64,000 nt of DNA from Prinsepia uniflora (Eukaryota; Streptophyta; Magnoliopsida; Rosales; Rosaceae), in assembly GCA_032719365.1 (NCBI GenBank), contig CM064861.1:80038863-80102862 (forward strand). Direction: 5' to 3'. Of this stretch, positions 46,479 through 58,111 are shown one piece after another; position 1 is the first letter of the stretch; every line of letters starts with the position of its first letter. Under the pieces are notes generated by a model that had not been told where the DNA came from, did not search any database, and was given only the letters and a program-made list of their open reading frames with translations. A program made the translations under genes and the position numbers.

Positions 46479-48654
46479 GTGTTGACGATGAGCCAGGAGT
46501 CGAGTTGTGACTTCGTCGAGATGGGCATGTGTCAGTAACCAGTCTAAAAGGGACACGTGGTTGGTGTCCGAGTACGTTGGTTCCAACATGGTTGGACCTA
46601 CAGAAGCGAGAGAGGTTGTGTTTGAGATGATAAGAGGATTGCGGGTTTTCCGCATTGGGATTAGGTATTCTGAAGTCATCGGGGGTGACATCTTATTTTT
46701 TGCCCCTGGCAGATGATGATTATTGTCACCAGTACGTTGAGCGTGTATTGGTGGGTGGACCTATGAAATACTTTGGGTCATTGGACACAAGAAGTTTTGT
46801 TTAATTCTGGGTTACGTGGTGTGGTGCGTACAGCGAGTTTTGGGTTGCTTTTACACAGGATGGATTTTGTTGTCATTGTGTTTGATCATCCTTGTTTTTC
46901 CTCAGTGGAATGACAGGGATCGATACGAGGTTAGTGGAGAAAACCCACAGTCTCGGCGTGTCTCGTCGTTGACTGATCTGTTTAGATGTGGGGCTTGGTC
47001 GACTTGGTGAGCATGTGTGGATCCTAGGTGGATCGGGTTTGTGATGTGGTGGACTTTGGGCATTGTGACGATCTAGGATCGTGATGTTCATGGTCGGCTG
47101 ACGTAGTGATGGATCTAGACCGTGATCCTGATGATCCAGATAGGTAAAGAGTTTATCGCTCTTATTTGGCTATTTGAGTTAAGGATTAGGGGACTGAACT
47201 TCTTTTCGAGGTAAATCCCGTATGGTGTATTACTCGAGCGAGTAGGTTTCCGACGGGGTCGAATTTGGTCAGCCATAGAGTTGTGATTGATGGGATTGGC
47301 TTCCTTATGAAGTCAATCGAATGTAATGCGTTAATCGTTTGAACGGGTAACCGAGAGGTTCGGTTTTGGTGTGTCTTGGTAGACGTGAACGAGATTTTGG
47401 GTTTTGCAATCGAATTTCTGGGTGACGATTCAGGATTTGATTTTGGAACTTGAAAGTGGATTTTTCGATTTGGGTGCGGAATGATTATTCCAAATGTTAG
47501 CTTATGAAATAATGATTTTAGATTCGGATTTGGAAATGGATTAAAACATGTGATGTCTGGGTTTGAATTCGGGATTTCTTGCGAAATTACGGATTCGGAT
47601 TTGGATTTGGAACTGGATGATGGGTGGAGTTTCAATTTTTCTACTGCTGGTTTGGGCAAATGGACTCCATTATTGGAACGTGTTTGGCTATGACCTAGGT
47701 GGTTTTAGTCTGGTCAATGGATAGATGTATGTACCTTGTACATGGTTTGAGGTACGATACTTTGCAGACTTGTGGTGCCGGGTGACGGTATACAGGTTAT
47801 ACCAGTAGTACATTGGTGAGCGTGTTGGTAGTCGGCTTAGTTCTGATACCATTGGATTTATTGTGAACATGAACTGGACATTGAACACGATGCACTAGGT
47901 AGAGTGATTCTGATGCATTCAGTGATTGTTTGAGTAGGTGCTCTTAGCCATGGTTAGCTAGTGTAACTCTAGTGTTGAGTTGTGTGATCACTGCTAGGCT
48001 GGTGTTCAACGTGTTCCAGACCGTCTGATTGAGAGGGATGACGGTATGCGTATACGCAGGATGGGTGAGTTGGTGGTTAGTGTGACCGTAAGTTGTTTTG
48101 CGGCGAGATGTTACCATGTCGTGACTTTACCAGCATCTTGGATCGCTGAGGGGGTGACAGTTTTGGGTACTGAGGTTGGTATTTGTCGCAGGGTTGAGCT
48201 TGCCCTGTGAGGTGAGATCATGTGGTTGATCTTACGCTACATTGACGGAGTTGTAGTCCGAGGTGGTGTCACTGTTTTGTTGCTGATTGGAGCTTTACTA
48301 GGGTGGTAAAGCTTAGTGGTGACAGTTTGACTAGTAGAGTCAGCTTGGACTGACAAGTGAGATTTGGTGACTCCCGATGGGAGCGGAGGTCAGGATATAT
48401 TAGTGATTAAGAGGAATCGTCAAGCTGGAGGAGTCAGCTTAATGATGACATTGTCAATTTCAGGTGATCAATTTCACTCGAAGGCGGTCGAGTGTAGTCA
48501 TTACGACGTGAATCTGTGATGGGACGTCTGAGTGCAGACGAGATTTTGTGTTGTTTAGTGGGTGTACATGTGTACACGTGTTGTAAGGCCCATTTGTTTT
48601 CCACGAGGTGGATGTGGATTAAGGATAGTTGGAATTTAGGGGACGAAATTCTTT

Positions 48655-48667
48655 AAGGGGGGAAGGT
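48655..48667 (+). other. Polypurine tract of element H
   Basis: AAGGGGGGAAGGT lies immediately before the 3' LTR start TGTAATGACC. Confidence 0.93.
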
Positions 48668-51600
48668 TGTAATGACCCGTCCCGAATATCGGGATTGAAT
48701 ATTAATTAATTATGGTTTAGAATGACTAATCTGGGATTAGTTGAGTGAAATCGGACGAAATGTGCAAAATGACCGTTTTGCCCCTAGGTGTGGGCAAAAT
48801 GTTGACTTTTAGTTCGGGAGGTCAAACGGACTTTGACCAATGACTGTGATGTATTTCGGGACGTCACGAGTTCATAGACAGGTGGCACGTTCGATTCCGA
48901 AATTCGAGGAAAAAATTATGGCGTTCGGAAGTTAAGGGGTATTTTGGTAATTTGGCTGAAAATAGGCCAAATGTTGACTTTTGACCCAGGAAGTCCAATG
49001 GACGAGAGCCAAAGACCGTTACGTAGGTCTCGTCGATACGAATCCAATGACAGCCGGCATGCCGAAATCTGAGATTCGACGACGAAGTTATGGTCACAGG
49101 AACTAAATCGATTAAGCGAACGAACCGGGATTTCGATTAAAATATTATTAAAATTGAGAATAGTGATCTGAGTTTGTGAACACTTGGATGAGTGACAAGC
49201 GTCACCCATCCCTTGTTTTGAGGCCTAAATTATGGATCTTGTTCCATCTGATTCATTTTTAATCATTCCTTATCATCTTTAAACAAACATCATCATCATC
49301 ATCTTTAATCATTCCTCATCATTCTAAATCATCATCTTTCACCTTCTTTGTATTTCCTTTGAACGTGAACAAACAACAGAGGGTGAGAGGGTGAGTTTTC
49401 TTCCATCATTATGCCTTATCACCTTTTATCATTCTCCATCATACTTAATTACCTCTTTATTCGTAATCAGCATCAATTACCTTCTTCTCTGTTCTCTCCG
49501 TGAACAAACACAAAATTAGAGAGAGTTTTCTTCTCATCATCATTTCCTTTCCACAGCTGATCTTGAGAGAAAATTGAGAGAATTTGTGAGGGAATTAGGT
49601 GACTGAGATTGAAAGGAAAACACGGGGACAGAGAGAGAATTGTGAAACTAGAATTTGAAAATTTGAATTTTGGGGTGAGAATTCGAATTCCAAGTTTTGA
49701 GCTGCGAAACTTCAAATTGAGATTGGATTTAGCTTCCTGAGGTTATTTCGAGTCAATCCACATCAAAAATGAAGAAAATTTATGTCTGTTTGACTCTGAA
49801 CAGACATGGCTACGGTGAGAAAATTAGAGGATTGAGTCGTGATTCTAGAGGAATTAAACGATGCAATTGGACTCGAAAATGAGTTTCTATTCATCCAATG
49901 AAGCTTCTGAGTGGATCAATTGAAGGAAACCAAGTGGGACTGATGAACTTCGAAGGTTGAACAGTACCCCTGATGTTCTTCGAAAGTTCATGTTCGAATT
50001 TAAGGTTTAAGGTAAGAAATCTTATAATTAAGGTTACAAAACTGTAATTGCACCTAAAACGATGCTATTTGAATGATCAATTGAAAACTTTGATGTCGAA
50101 TTGACAGAAAACTAGTCGGGTTAATACGCGTGTCGCAGGATCCGTTTACCAGAGAAACGGGTTGGGGCGACGACTGTGCAGGTTACTGTAGATGGCGCGT
50201 GGCTTCCACGCGCATCCGCTTGCGGCGGCGCGTGGGGGCGCATGAGCGGGATTTTCGAGGTGAGGTCAACATGACTTTGAATCCTCTCAGTGTAACGAAC
50301 ATTTTGACACTGGTTTCGAGGAAATTGGGTATCGTTTCGTTAATGTTCCGCGTATCCGAAGTTTTGTTTTACATTTAAAATACGTATTTAAATTCCGAAA
50401 AAATTGGGGAAAATTATATGAATTATTTTGAGATTTTAGTAACCCTCTATAATGATTTTGGACAGGAGTTGTGATTTCCAGAATTTACGGAAAAATGTGC
50501 AGCTCGGAAACGGACCGTTTTGGACGGTGTGTGTGAGTGGACTTTTAGTTTTCTAACCATGATGCATGCATATATGATCTAAATGCTTTATTATATGATT
50601 TTATATGCTTTGGCATGATTTATGTTTCAATCCGGTGATTTCTCGGTTTTATGATTATTATATTATATTTTGGCACGGTTTTTGAGAAATAATGAAATTG
50701 ATGTTTTGGACTAGGCCCAGATTGAAAATGATGTTTTGACTCGGGTTATGAGTCAGGGAATTAAAAATGATATTTGGACTCGGACTATGAGTCAGTGATT
50801 AATTTTATGGATTTACGTGATCGTGGCAACTTGGGTTTACGGTTGCACGGATTTGCGTGAAAATGATACTTTGGGCTTGAGACCCAATGAAATTGTGATT
50901 TTGGTTGGATTTGTATTTCCATGTGATTATATGATGATATTGATGATTTGCGAATTTATAATGTAAATCGGGACTTTGGCTTTTCCGAATTGGAGGACAC
51001 TATATTTTGAGGCTGCGACCCTATGTTGTTAAATGATTTTGATTTCAATGCAACTGTTTTTCACTGGTTTTTGTGATGATGATATGTTGCGGATATTTAG
51101 GGCTTTCGGGTGAAAATGTGTTTTTCCCCGGAGTGCTCCCTGGAGATAACACTCGCTTTCGAGATGGAAGTGTTTACCCCGGAGAGGTCACGTAGCACAA
51201 TCTTTGTCGAGCAGCCGAGGGAGGCTCGACTCAGGTCAGATGTGCTGGATATACATAGATCGGTAAGTGATGTGTTCACTAGATCTGGATTGCCGGCTGG
51301 TGATGTGTTCACAGCGGCGGATGCTCAGATTTTGAGCGGTCCTTGAGCCTATTGATTTGCATGCGTTGTAGGGATAAACGTGACTCTAAGCAACAAGATA
51401 TGAAAATAAGTCCCGTGGTTTTATGGAAAATTATTTTGAGGAAACCGTGGTTTAAATATAAAATGATTTAAGGAAAGCGTGAATTTATTGAGATTTAAAT
51501 TGATTTGATGAAAATGAGTTTCAAGGAAAATGTGGACATGGAATTTAGATACATGTTATTTGTGATTACGTACCGGTTTTGAGTACGGATTTTTGGTCTT

Positions 51601-52056
51601 CGTGGCCAGGTGATAGTGTTCACATGTTTTGGCCTGAGAGCCGGGATTTGATGTTTTATAACTTGAACTGATTTGGTGAACATGAGTTTTACGGACCTTG
51701 GGAAAATATGTTTAGATTTTATCGGTCCACTATTCATACTTGAATGATTTCATATTATTACTCATGTTTAACGATATGCATGCACGTTTGTGAAAACTGA
51801 AGGGTAAGATTGTATTTTGGCAAATGTTTTTATAAGAGGTCAATTTTATCCACTCACACCTTTTCTGTTTTATTAACCCTTCAGGTCGTGGCGCGTTGAT
51901 CGAGGCTATTCCAGAGGTGGAGGTATGAGTGGGCACAGGCGCAAATATCCCTTGTCTGGCAGGTGTTGAAGGGTAGTTTCGGATCTCCAGTTGACTTGTC
52001 AGACGAGAGCAGGACCGGGCATGGTTATCTATGTCCTTCGGGGACGGGTCCTGTCA
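48668..52056 (+). mobile_element. 3' LTR of element H (3389 bp)
   Basis: It runs TGTAATGACCCG...CCTGTCA. Putative intron: GTGAGT at 50533, CCCTTCAG|GTCGTGG ending 51884 (1352 bp, the same length as in the 5' LTR). RY motifs lie at 50562-50571 and 51776-51784, and the GCGCGTG cluster at 50194-50244. By eye, differences from the 5' LTR are about 3-5% in the first 700 bases. Confidence 0.95.
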
Positions 52057-52061
52057 GGTCC

Positions 52062-52180
52062 TACTAGCAAACACTATGGGGCAGCTAAGAGAGTTCTGAG
52101 ATATATTCAAGGTGCATTATCCATTGACATTGAGTATGAGAAAAGGATGCATTCTACTTTGATAGATGATATTAGAATCA
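52062..52180 (+). pseudogene. Copia RT/RNase H linker fragment between H and LTR I
   Basis: It reads TSKHYGAAKRVLRYIQGALS then IDIEYEKRMHSTLIDD, the usual end of copia RT. The frame joins 41886 on the left across element H, and RNase H sequence at 55276 on the right across LTR I. Confidence 0.93.
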
Positions 52181-52185
52181 CATCA

Positions 52186-55100
52186 TGTAACGACCCGTCC
52201 CGAGAGCCGGGATTAGTAAAGTGATTAGTAACGGATTAGTGAGCTTAATCGGTGGTTAGTTGGTTATGTTTGGCCCGTTAGCGTAGAATGACGATTATGC
52301 CCCTAGTTTGGGCAAAATGTTGACTTTGAGTTCGGGTGGTCAATTGGACATTGACCGATGACTGTGACGTAGTTAGGGACGTGACGAGCCCGTAGACAGG
52401 TAGCACGCCCTATCCCGACATCCGAGGAGGAAGTTATGATGTTCGGAAGGTTGAGGGCATCACCGTAATTTGGGTAAACGAATGGGGAAAAGTTGACTTT
52501 TAGCACAATTGGGTTTTTGTACGTAGAGCGAGGACCGTTAGGTAGATCTCTTCGTCCTGAGTTCAACGACAGGCGACATGCCTTCATCGGACATTGGAAG
52601 GGCGAGATACGGGTGTAGAACGGAGAAGGGTAGAATCGTAATTTGGACTTTAGGGGTATTTTGGTCTTTTGGGTGCATTGGGATTTGGGCCAATTAGATA
52701 AGGCCAAGTGTACAGTGGAGATTGGGATATTTGTGAGAGGGCCCTTGGGATGGTGACAGATGCAGTGTGTGTAGTGGCTTCTAGGGGGTGCACGGTGTGT
52801 GTGTTTTTAAACTTGTGCGGTGTGTGCAGCCGTGTTCGAAGAAGAGAGAAACAGAGAGTGAGGTTGAGGGAAATTGATCAGGTGAAGGGCTGTGTGAGGT
52901 GCTGTGTTTTGGTGAGTGAGAGTAGAGATCGAGAGAGAGGTAGTGAGTGAGGTGAGTGAGAGTTTGAGTGAAGAAAACTGGTGTGAGAAGGAGGTAAGGT
53001 TTCAGGAAAACACAGAGAAGTGTCGAGGGAGTTTGGTAGTGGTGTTGATGTTTAATCGATCGATCAAGGCTGGTGGTGGTGTCCAGAGGACGGAGGAGGA
53101 TTAGAGGGGTCGCATAGCCACAGTGGAGCTCACGGCGGCGGCCTGAGCACAGGTAATTTCTCTAATTCCCTTGTTTGCTCTGTTTTTCCCGTGAAGTTCA
53201 AATCGTTAGTCGTGACAGTAGGGGCTGAGTCGAGGTGTTTGGTGAGGTCTGGTGAGTTCATTCGGGTCCTAGGTAGTTGCTGGTTGTGCAGCCGTGACGG
53301 GGGATTGTACGGAGAAGGGTAGAACGACGGTGAGTTTACTATGTTCTCTGTTTTCAGGTTGGGTTCAAACTTAAAGTCATGAGTTTTGAGGTTGAGTCAA
53401 ACTGTTTTAGGGGTTTTGAGGAGTCCTTTGAGTGGTATTTGAGCTTAGGGAAACAATTTGAGGCTGGGGGATTGCCTGGTTGGCCGGGAGTGCAAACAGG
53501 GGTATTCAGGTGTTCCTGTGTCGAGCTAAAGACGATGGGTTAGAGGTGGAATTGTCGAGTTTTTAAGGTTGGATTGAGTTTCTTAGGATAGGACGAAACT
53601 ACTGGGCTTGAATGGAACAAAAATGGACTGGAATTGACGGAGAACCGCCCTCGCCGGTTCAGACCGGTCGAGTAGCTGAGGAAGACGATGAACAGTGTTT
53701 CCGTTCAGGCGCGTGAAGCCCACGCGCAGCCACTTTGGGCGGCGCGTGGGGGCGCGTGTGGTAGTTTCTGGGGAAACTTCCAACTAGGTTTTTGGTCTAG
53801 AAGTTGTAACGAGTCTTTTGGGATAGGTTTCGGGTTAATCGGACGTCGAATTGAGTTAGTTCCGTGGGATCGAAGTTCGGGAAAATTAGGGAAAATTAGG
53901 AGGACCTTCGTTAACGTGTTAGTGACGTAGTTTGGTGACTGTTGACAGGATCGGGAATCCCCGAGGAGGTTGAGAAACGTGCAGGACGTTCGGGACGCGA
54001 GTGACGTGCCCGGTATCTGTGAGTGGACCCCTTCTCTATAATTGAGCATGCATAACTGTTTTTCTATAATTGTTTTATGGTTTTACATGTGATTTCATGA
54101 TTATCAAATATGTTATAACTGTTTTATATAATTGTGCGTTTTTTGAGAAGCTACGGTTTTCAGCACGTTTTACGAGAAATGTTTGAATTCTGATTTTGAT
54201 GCTATGGTTTTGGGGATTTCAAATGGTAAATGATTTTCAATGATTATAAAAGGATTTTGGAACATGATTTTGATGATTAAGTTTTTCGGTTTTAGAATCG
54301 AATTTCGGAAAGCGGAATTTGGTTTTAAAGTTGAAAAGTGGAATTCCGGATTTGGGTTCGGAATGACGGTTCTGGATGCCGGAAGGGCTTCGGGCCAGTG
54401 ATTTCGGATTTGGGTTTGGATATGGATTTAGAAATGGTTTTCAAATGGTTTTGATTGGATTTATTGGATCTGGTTATTGGGTTTAAAGACCCGGATATTG
54501 TGATTGAAGGGGACGGGCCCGGATTGGGTTTAAAGACCCGGATTGAGTTTAAAGACTCGGGAGTTTAAAGACTCGGATATATTGATATTTCCCCCGTAGG
54601 CCTGTTGAGTTTAAAGACTCGGGAGTTTAAAGACTCGGGAGTTTAAAGACTCGGATGATTGAGGCCTGGATTGAGTTTAAAGACTCGGATAGGTCCAGCA
54701 GGTTTGATCGGATAATGATTGTTTGGTATTTATGCTTTATGATATGGTTTTATGATGCTTATGACGTGATTTCTATAACTGTTTTTATGATGATTCTGCA
54801 ACTGTTTTTATGATGATCCTTATGTGATTTACCACTGGTTTCAGCTCATGGGTTATGCATGTGTGTTTTCAAAACGGAGGGCTAAAACCCTGGTTTGATT
54901 ATAAAACGGTTTTCGAAACTTTTATTCTTTATGGTCCACTCACACTTTTCTATTTTTATTTGCCCTCCAGGTCGTGGAGCTAGCGCGGGGGTTGACGTTG
55001 AGGCAGCGTCGGAGGCATAGAATACTCGAGAGTGACCCCGGAGTAATTTAATTTTCCGTTGTGCGTATGTTTTGTGTATTGTTTTTTTTACTTTCTTAGT

Positions 55101-55270
55101 GTGGTACTATGCTCTGTATAATTGCCGACTCTGGGATGTTGTAAATTCTCCTGCGTCTGACAATGTAATTTGTGGTTTCTGTGAGGTTGTTTCGATTTTT
55201 CGTTTTTGGGTTGTCAGACAAGAGCAGGGTTTAGTCCCTAATCCTGGGGGATTAGGGGTGGGCCCTGACA
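52186..55270 (+). mobile_element. Solo LTR I (3085 bp)
   Basis: It starts TGTAACGACCCGTCCCG and ends GGGCCCTGACA. The TSD CATCA is exact at 52181-52185 and 55271-55275. Putative intron: GTGAGT at 54019, CCCTCCAG|GTCGTGG ending 54970 (952 bp), with GGTCCACTCACAC at 54933. An RY motif (GCATGCAT) lies at 54046-54053, and a partial second one near 54856. The CACGCGC/GCGCGTG cluster is at 53708-53760. In sequence it is a plus-strand relative of LTRs E, G and K. Confidence 0.96.
54480..54690 (+). repeat. GAGTTTAAAGACTC array inside LTR I
   Basis: About eight copies of GAGTTTAAAGACTC or GGGTTTAAAGACCC on the plus strand, with the spacer TTTCCCCCGTAGGCCT. It is the reverse-strand counterpart of the arrays in E, G and K. 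Confidence 0.9.
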
Positions 55271-55275
55271 CATCA

Positions 55276-55698
55276 GGTTATGCATTCTCTATGGTAAGTG
55301 GTGTGTTTTTCTTAGGCCTCTGTGAAACAAAGTAGTGTTGCTTTGTCCACTGTAGAAATTGAGTATGTTAGTGCTACAGAAGCAATAACTCGAGCGATTT
55401 GGTTGAGGTTTGTTCTTAAGGATTTTGGGGAAGAATAGTGTGAGCCCATTACTCTATTCTGTGACAACATATTAGCTATTTCTATAGCTAGGAATCATGT
55501 GTTTCATTAGAAAAATAAACACATTAATAGAATTTACCATTTCATTTGTGAAGCACTACAGGATAACAAGATCTCCTTACTGTGCTGCAGAACTGAGGAC
55601 CACCTTGCAGACATCTTCACGAAAGCACTACCTAAAGACACTCTAGGAAGACTAATGCTTATACTTGGAATCAAGCCAGCTTCTAGCTTTGGAAGGGT
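55276..55698 (+). pseudogene. Copia RNase H remnant
   Basis: It reads GYAFSMVSGVFFLG, then in another frame LSTVEIEYVSATEAITRAIW and LRFVLKDFGEE. A stop follows, then CEPITLFCDNILAISIARN and DHLADIFTKALPKDTL. These are the standard blocks of copia RNase H and its C-terminal tail. A short purine tract (GGAAGGG) precedes the 3' LTR. Several stops make it non-functional. Confidence 0.92.
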
Positions 55699-55883
55699 TG
55701 TTGGAGTGTAAGCTGCCAACTGGCAGATTCAGGGGATTGCACAAGGTGTGCGTGTATAATGAGATGGATAACCACCTGATGATTTCTTTGTGTGTGCTTT
55801 TTGTTACTTATGTTGCAAGCATATTCAGAGAATCTAGAGTGTATGTGGCAAAGTGTGAGTGGCCATTTAGAATGTCACAAAAA

Positions 55884-55947
<64 letters not shown>

Positions 55948-56378
55948 CTGAATCTTAGAGTGTGAGTGAGTATGTATGCATTCAAATTAGTTTCACATAA
56001 TTAATAAGAAGAGAATGAGGAAATCTTAGATTTGATTGTGAGAAATCTGAGAGAATTCATGTGAGGAATTTTATCGAACGGTTGGTGTGCATAAACCAAT
56101 CCAATATGTTTATTTCTCATAATCATCATCGATTTCTATCCTCCTTCATCAATTAAACACAAAAAACATAGAAACCATAAATCTAATCACAGGCTAGTCC
56201 TGATTCACAACCAATTCAGCAAGGAGGTTAGGTTGAGTGACTTACTTTCTTGTGACGCTTTGCATGTTCTTCAATTGCAAGCGGCGATTAAGCGATTGAG
56301 ATTGCTGACTTCGGTTTCGACCCATAAAATGCAGGACGAAGGCGATCGAAGTTTAGTAAGGGGTTTGTGAGTTTAATA
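55699..56378 (+). mobile_element. 3' LTR of the copia element (680 bp)
   Basis: It starts TGTTGGAGTGTAAGCTGCC and ends TTTAATA before the TSD GTTTT (56379-56383). It contains a (GT)n run of about 60 bases at 55886-55945. Confidence 0.94.
55886..55945 (+). repeat. (GT)n microsatellite in the copia 3' LTR
   Basis: About 30 uninterrupted GT units, roughly twice the length found in the 5' LTR. Confidence 0.95.
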
Positions 56379-56383
56379 GTTTT

Positions 56384-56871
56384 TTGAGAGTTTGAGGATT
56401 AAGCGATTGATTTCGTCCCTTCGGATGTCACATAAGCCTTTGATTTTGGCCGAGGAGAAGATGTGGGTGGCCTCTCCGCTGCGGATGTTACACCAGTCAT
56501 CCCCATAGAAGGCAGTGAATAGGGTGGTGGGGTTGTATTGAATGTGCTTCTTTGCGAGAAAGTAAGGTCGGTTCGCTAAAATAATGTCATTCTTGGTGAA
56601 GCATTCTCAGGCAGCTGTTGAGGAGGAGATTACGAAGACACAGTGTGTTCGAAAAAAAAAAAAGAGAAGATAGAGCCGCATTGTTGGGAGAGGCGGTGGA
56701 AGGTGCAGTGGAATGGGGATTATATGAGAAAGAGATGGCCTTGGAGGGGAAGAGAATGTAGGGATGGCGCGAGGTTTTTGTGAGCTTGTTTTAGTTGGAG
56801 GAAAAGATTGATAGTGAGAAAAGGAAGAGGATAAAGGAAAGGGTTGTGTAGAGCAACATGTTTTCTTCCAT
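56384..56871 (-). pseudogene. P450 pseudogene, exon 1 5' part (start codon to copia insertion)
   Basis: The likely start is the ATG at 56871: MEENMLLYTTLSFILFLFSL, a hydrophobic membrane anchor as in microsomal P450s. An in-frame TAA follows after about 27 codons. The expected proline-rich hinge and first beta-sheet region are frameshifted and partly lost. After a run of T (about 56652-56663 as A on the plus strand) the frame is again recognisable: CFTKNDIILANRP, FTAFYGDDW, FSSAKIKGLCDIRRDEINRL and ILKLSKN. The copia TSD follows. The protein would continue at 38288. Most of the 5' part has therefore decayed beyond simple interruption. Confidence 0.9.
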
Positions 56872-57411
56872 GGCCAATCGGTGATATGAAATGATGAAGT
56901 TTGTTTCTTATATGTCAGCTGTGATTGAAGAAAGAAGATGTGCATGACATGGTCAAATATAGGTTTTGATATGAATTTTTTTTTACCATATATATATAGG
57001 TTTTGTTTTCTTTTAAATTTCTTGGTCAAATATGTATCTTGATATGTTCTCGATAGTTATTTCTTTGAGGAACCACGATGGGAGCAATGCACACGAAAAG
57101 AGGAATGGAAATGAGTAACGATTCCTCAAAATAAGTTGTGAGAAAATTTTAGAGATTTTGACGTAAGTAAAGTTGGATAGAATGGATATAATTCTTCCTC
57201 TGCATTAAGTTTATATCTTTCTCCATAATCTAAAATAGATTGAAGTAAAGTACTGCAAAAAGAAATTATCTTTTTTTTTAATCCTAAATTGATGATCAAC
57301 GTCCGTCTAAGGTGTGGATGTTCATTATGACAGTGGATGTTCATTATGACAATATTTAAATAAGCATAAATTTTGAAATCTATGTAGCACATATAATGTG
57401 GCTTACAGTGT
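56872..57411. other. Upstream flank of the P450 pseudogene; nothing recognised
   Basis: AT-rich sequence. A 15-base direct repeat, GTGGATGTTCATTATGACA, occurs at about 57315 and again at 57335. I see no gene or clear promoter motif. Confidence 0.5.
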
Positions 57412-58042
57412 CAAAGAATATGATAATGTACATTTCCATGACAAATAATGGGATGGTAACTAGTTTTAATCTCTATTCGTACCAAATCTGGTCAGCCTAA
57501 ACTAAGGCCAAGAAATCCCATCTGAGAACTTCTCGAGCCCTCAACCTAGGAAATCGTACAAGGCCAAACCTCTATCTGACCAATACAACACTGGCCAACC
57601 ACAACTGGTCAGGCTACACGAAGCTCGGCCAGGTCGTCTCATCAGTCAGGCGTGCCTCTTAGAAAATGACCAAAGCAGCACAAGTTGACCACTTCTGGCG
57701 ACCTGCCCCACTGATCGGCCAGTCAATTTAGAAATAATCCTTAATTAAGACCACATGAGAACACGTGTTAGCTCCCACGACAACGACATTAATCCTATGT
57801 CGAACTATTTCAATAACAATATTCAATGCTACTATAAATACAAAGGTACCTCCCCTCCAAAAGTTAATTATAATTTTGCCTTCATGGTGCCCAAATTAAT
57901 ATAGTACCCACCACACAAAAACTAACTTAAGCATCAGAGACTGTTAGGCTAGTACTGCATTGATGCTCCTTTTCTCTTACCTCTCTCTATCCGACTTAGT
58001 TCAGCTAGGTGAATATAAGTCAGTTCATTTATTGGATCAACA
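57412..58042 (+). mobile_element. Probable LTR of a second gypsy lineage (left end uncertain)
   Basis: The sequence ends ...TTGGATCAACA before TTTTGACATTATCTGTGGGA, which looks like a worn form of the TGGCGCCGTCTGTGGGA junction of Tat-type gypsy elements. A TATA box (TATAAATA) lies at 57833-57840. Upstream, 57490-57730 is dense in TGACC/GGTCA and GGCCAG words in both orientations. The left boundary was not found and could be anywhere from about 57412 to 57480. Confidence 0.6.
57833..57840 (+). promoter_or_regulatory. TATA box of the gypsy LTR
   Basis: TATAAATA lies in a typical plant context about 200 bases before the LTR end, so transcripts would start near 57865-57875. Whether it is active is unknown. 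Confidence 0.55.
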
Positions 58043-58111
58043 TTTTGACATTATCTGTGGGAATTCTAAAACAACACCTCATACTCTCACTCACCACTTC
58101 TATTGTCCTGA

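Larger units (their letters stand above)
45247..48667 (+). mobile_element. Internal region of element H, no readable gag-pol
   Basis: The longest frames are about 80 codons in the sense strand and an antisense 157-codon frame (47186-47659) that resembles no protein. The first several hundred bases after the primer site match element B's leader (for example CACTAGGTTGCTGAT and TGCCAGGGATGGCAT-like words in the same order). A possible RT trace (FVVIVFD...FSS) lies at about 46862-46908, where the catalytic box would be expected after deletions. The 3' end (GGAATTTAGGGGACGAAATT) matches D and A. A stretch at 47390-47600 resembles sequence found inside the LTR introns. Confidence 0.8.
41887..52056 (+). 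mobile_element. Full-length but non-coding gypsy element H (10170 bp) with perfect TSD
   Basis: Its parts are two long LTRs, a primer site, a 3.4-kb internal region and a polypurine tract. The TSD GGTCC is exact at 41882-41886 and 52057-52061, and copia RT sequence resumes in register on the right (GPTSKHYGAAKRVLRYIQG). The LTRs are a few percent different. No gag-pol ORF survives and only a doubtful RT trace is visible. The element therefore probably moved with proteins supplied by a relative. Confidence 0.95.
38294..56378 (+). mobile_element. Ty1/copia element inside the P450, itself split by H and LTR I
   Basis: LTRs at 38294-38908 and 55699-56378 start TGTTGGAGTGTAAGC and end AATA. The TSD GTTTT is exact at 38289-38293 and 56379-56383. 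Its own internal sequence is 38909-41886, 52062-52180 and 55276-55698, about 3.5 kb, shorter than a full copia internal region. The order gag, integrase, RT, RNase H is copia order. Stops and shifts are frequent. The LTRs differ by several percent (about 9 in 115 bases in one stretch), so the element is older than gypsy element D. Confidence 0.95.

Noticed and set aside
47186..47659. Open frame of 157 codons on the minus strand
   Set aside because: It is antisense in the decayed internal region of H, rich in Ser/Pro/Asn/Lys from repeated GGATTT words, with no recognisable domain.
56607..57029. Minus-strand open frame of 140 codons overlapping the P450 start
   Set aside because: The P450 membrane anchor is in another frame, starting at 56871. 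This frame only catches a short piece near its end and begins upstream of the gene.
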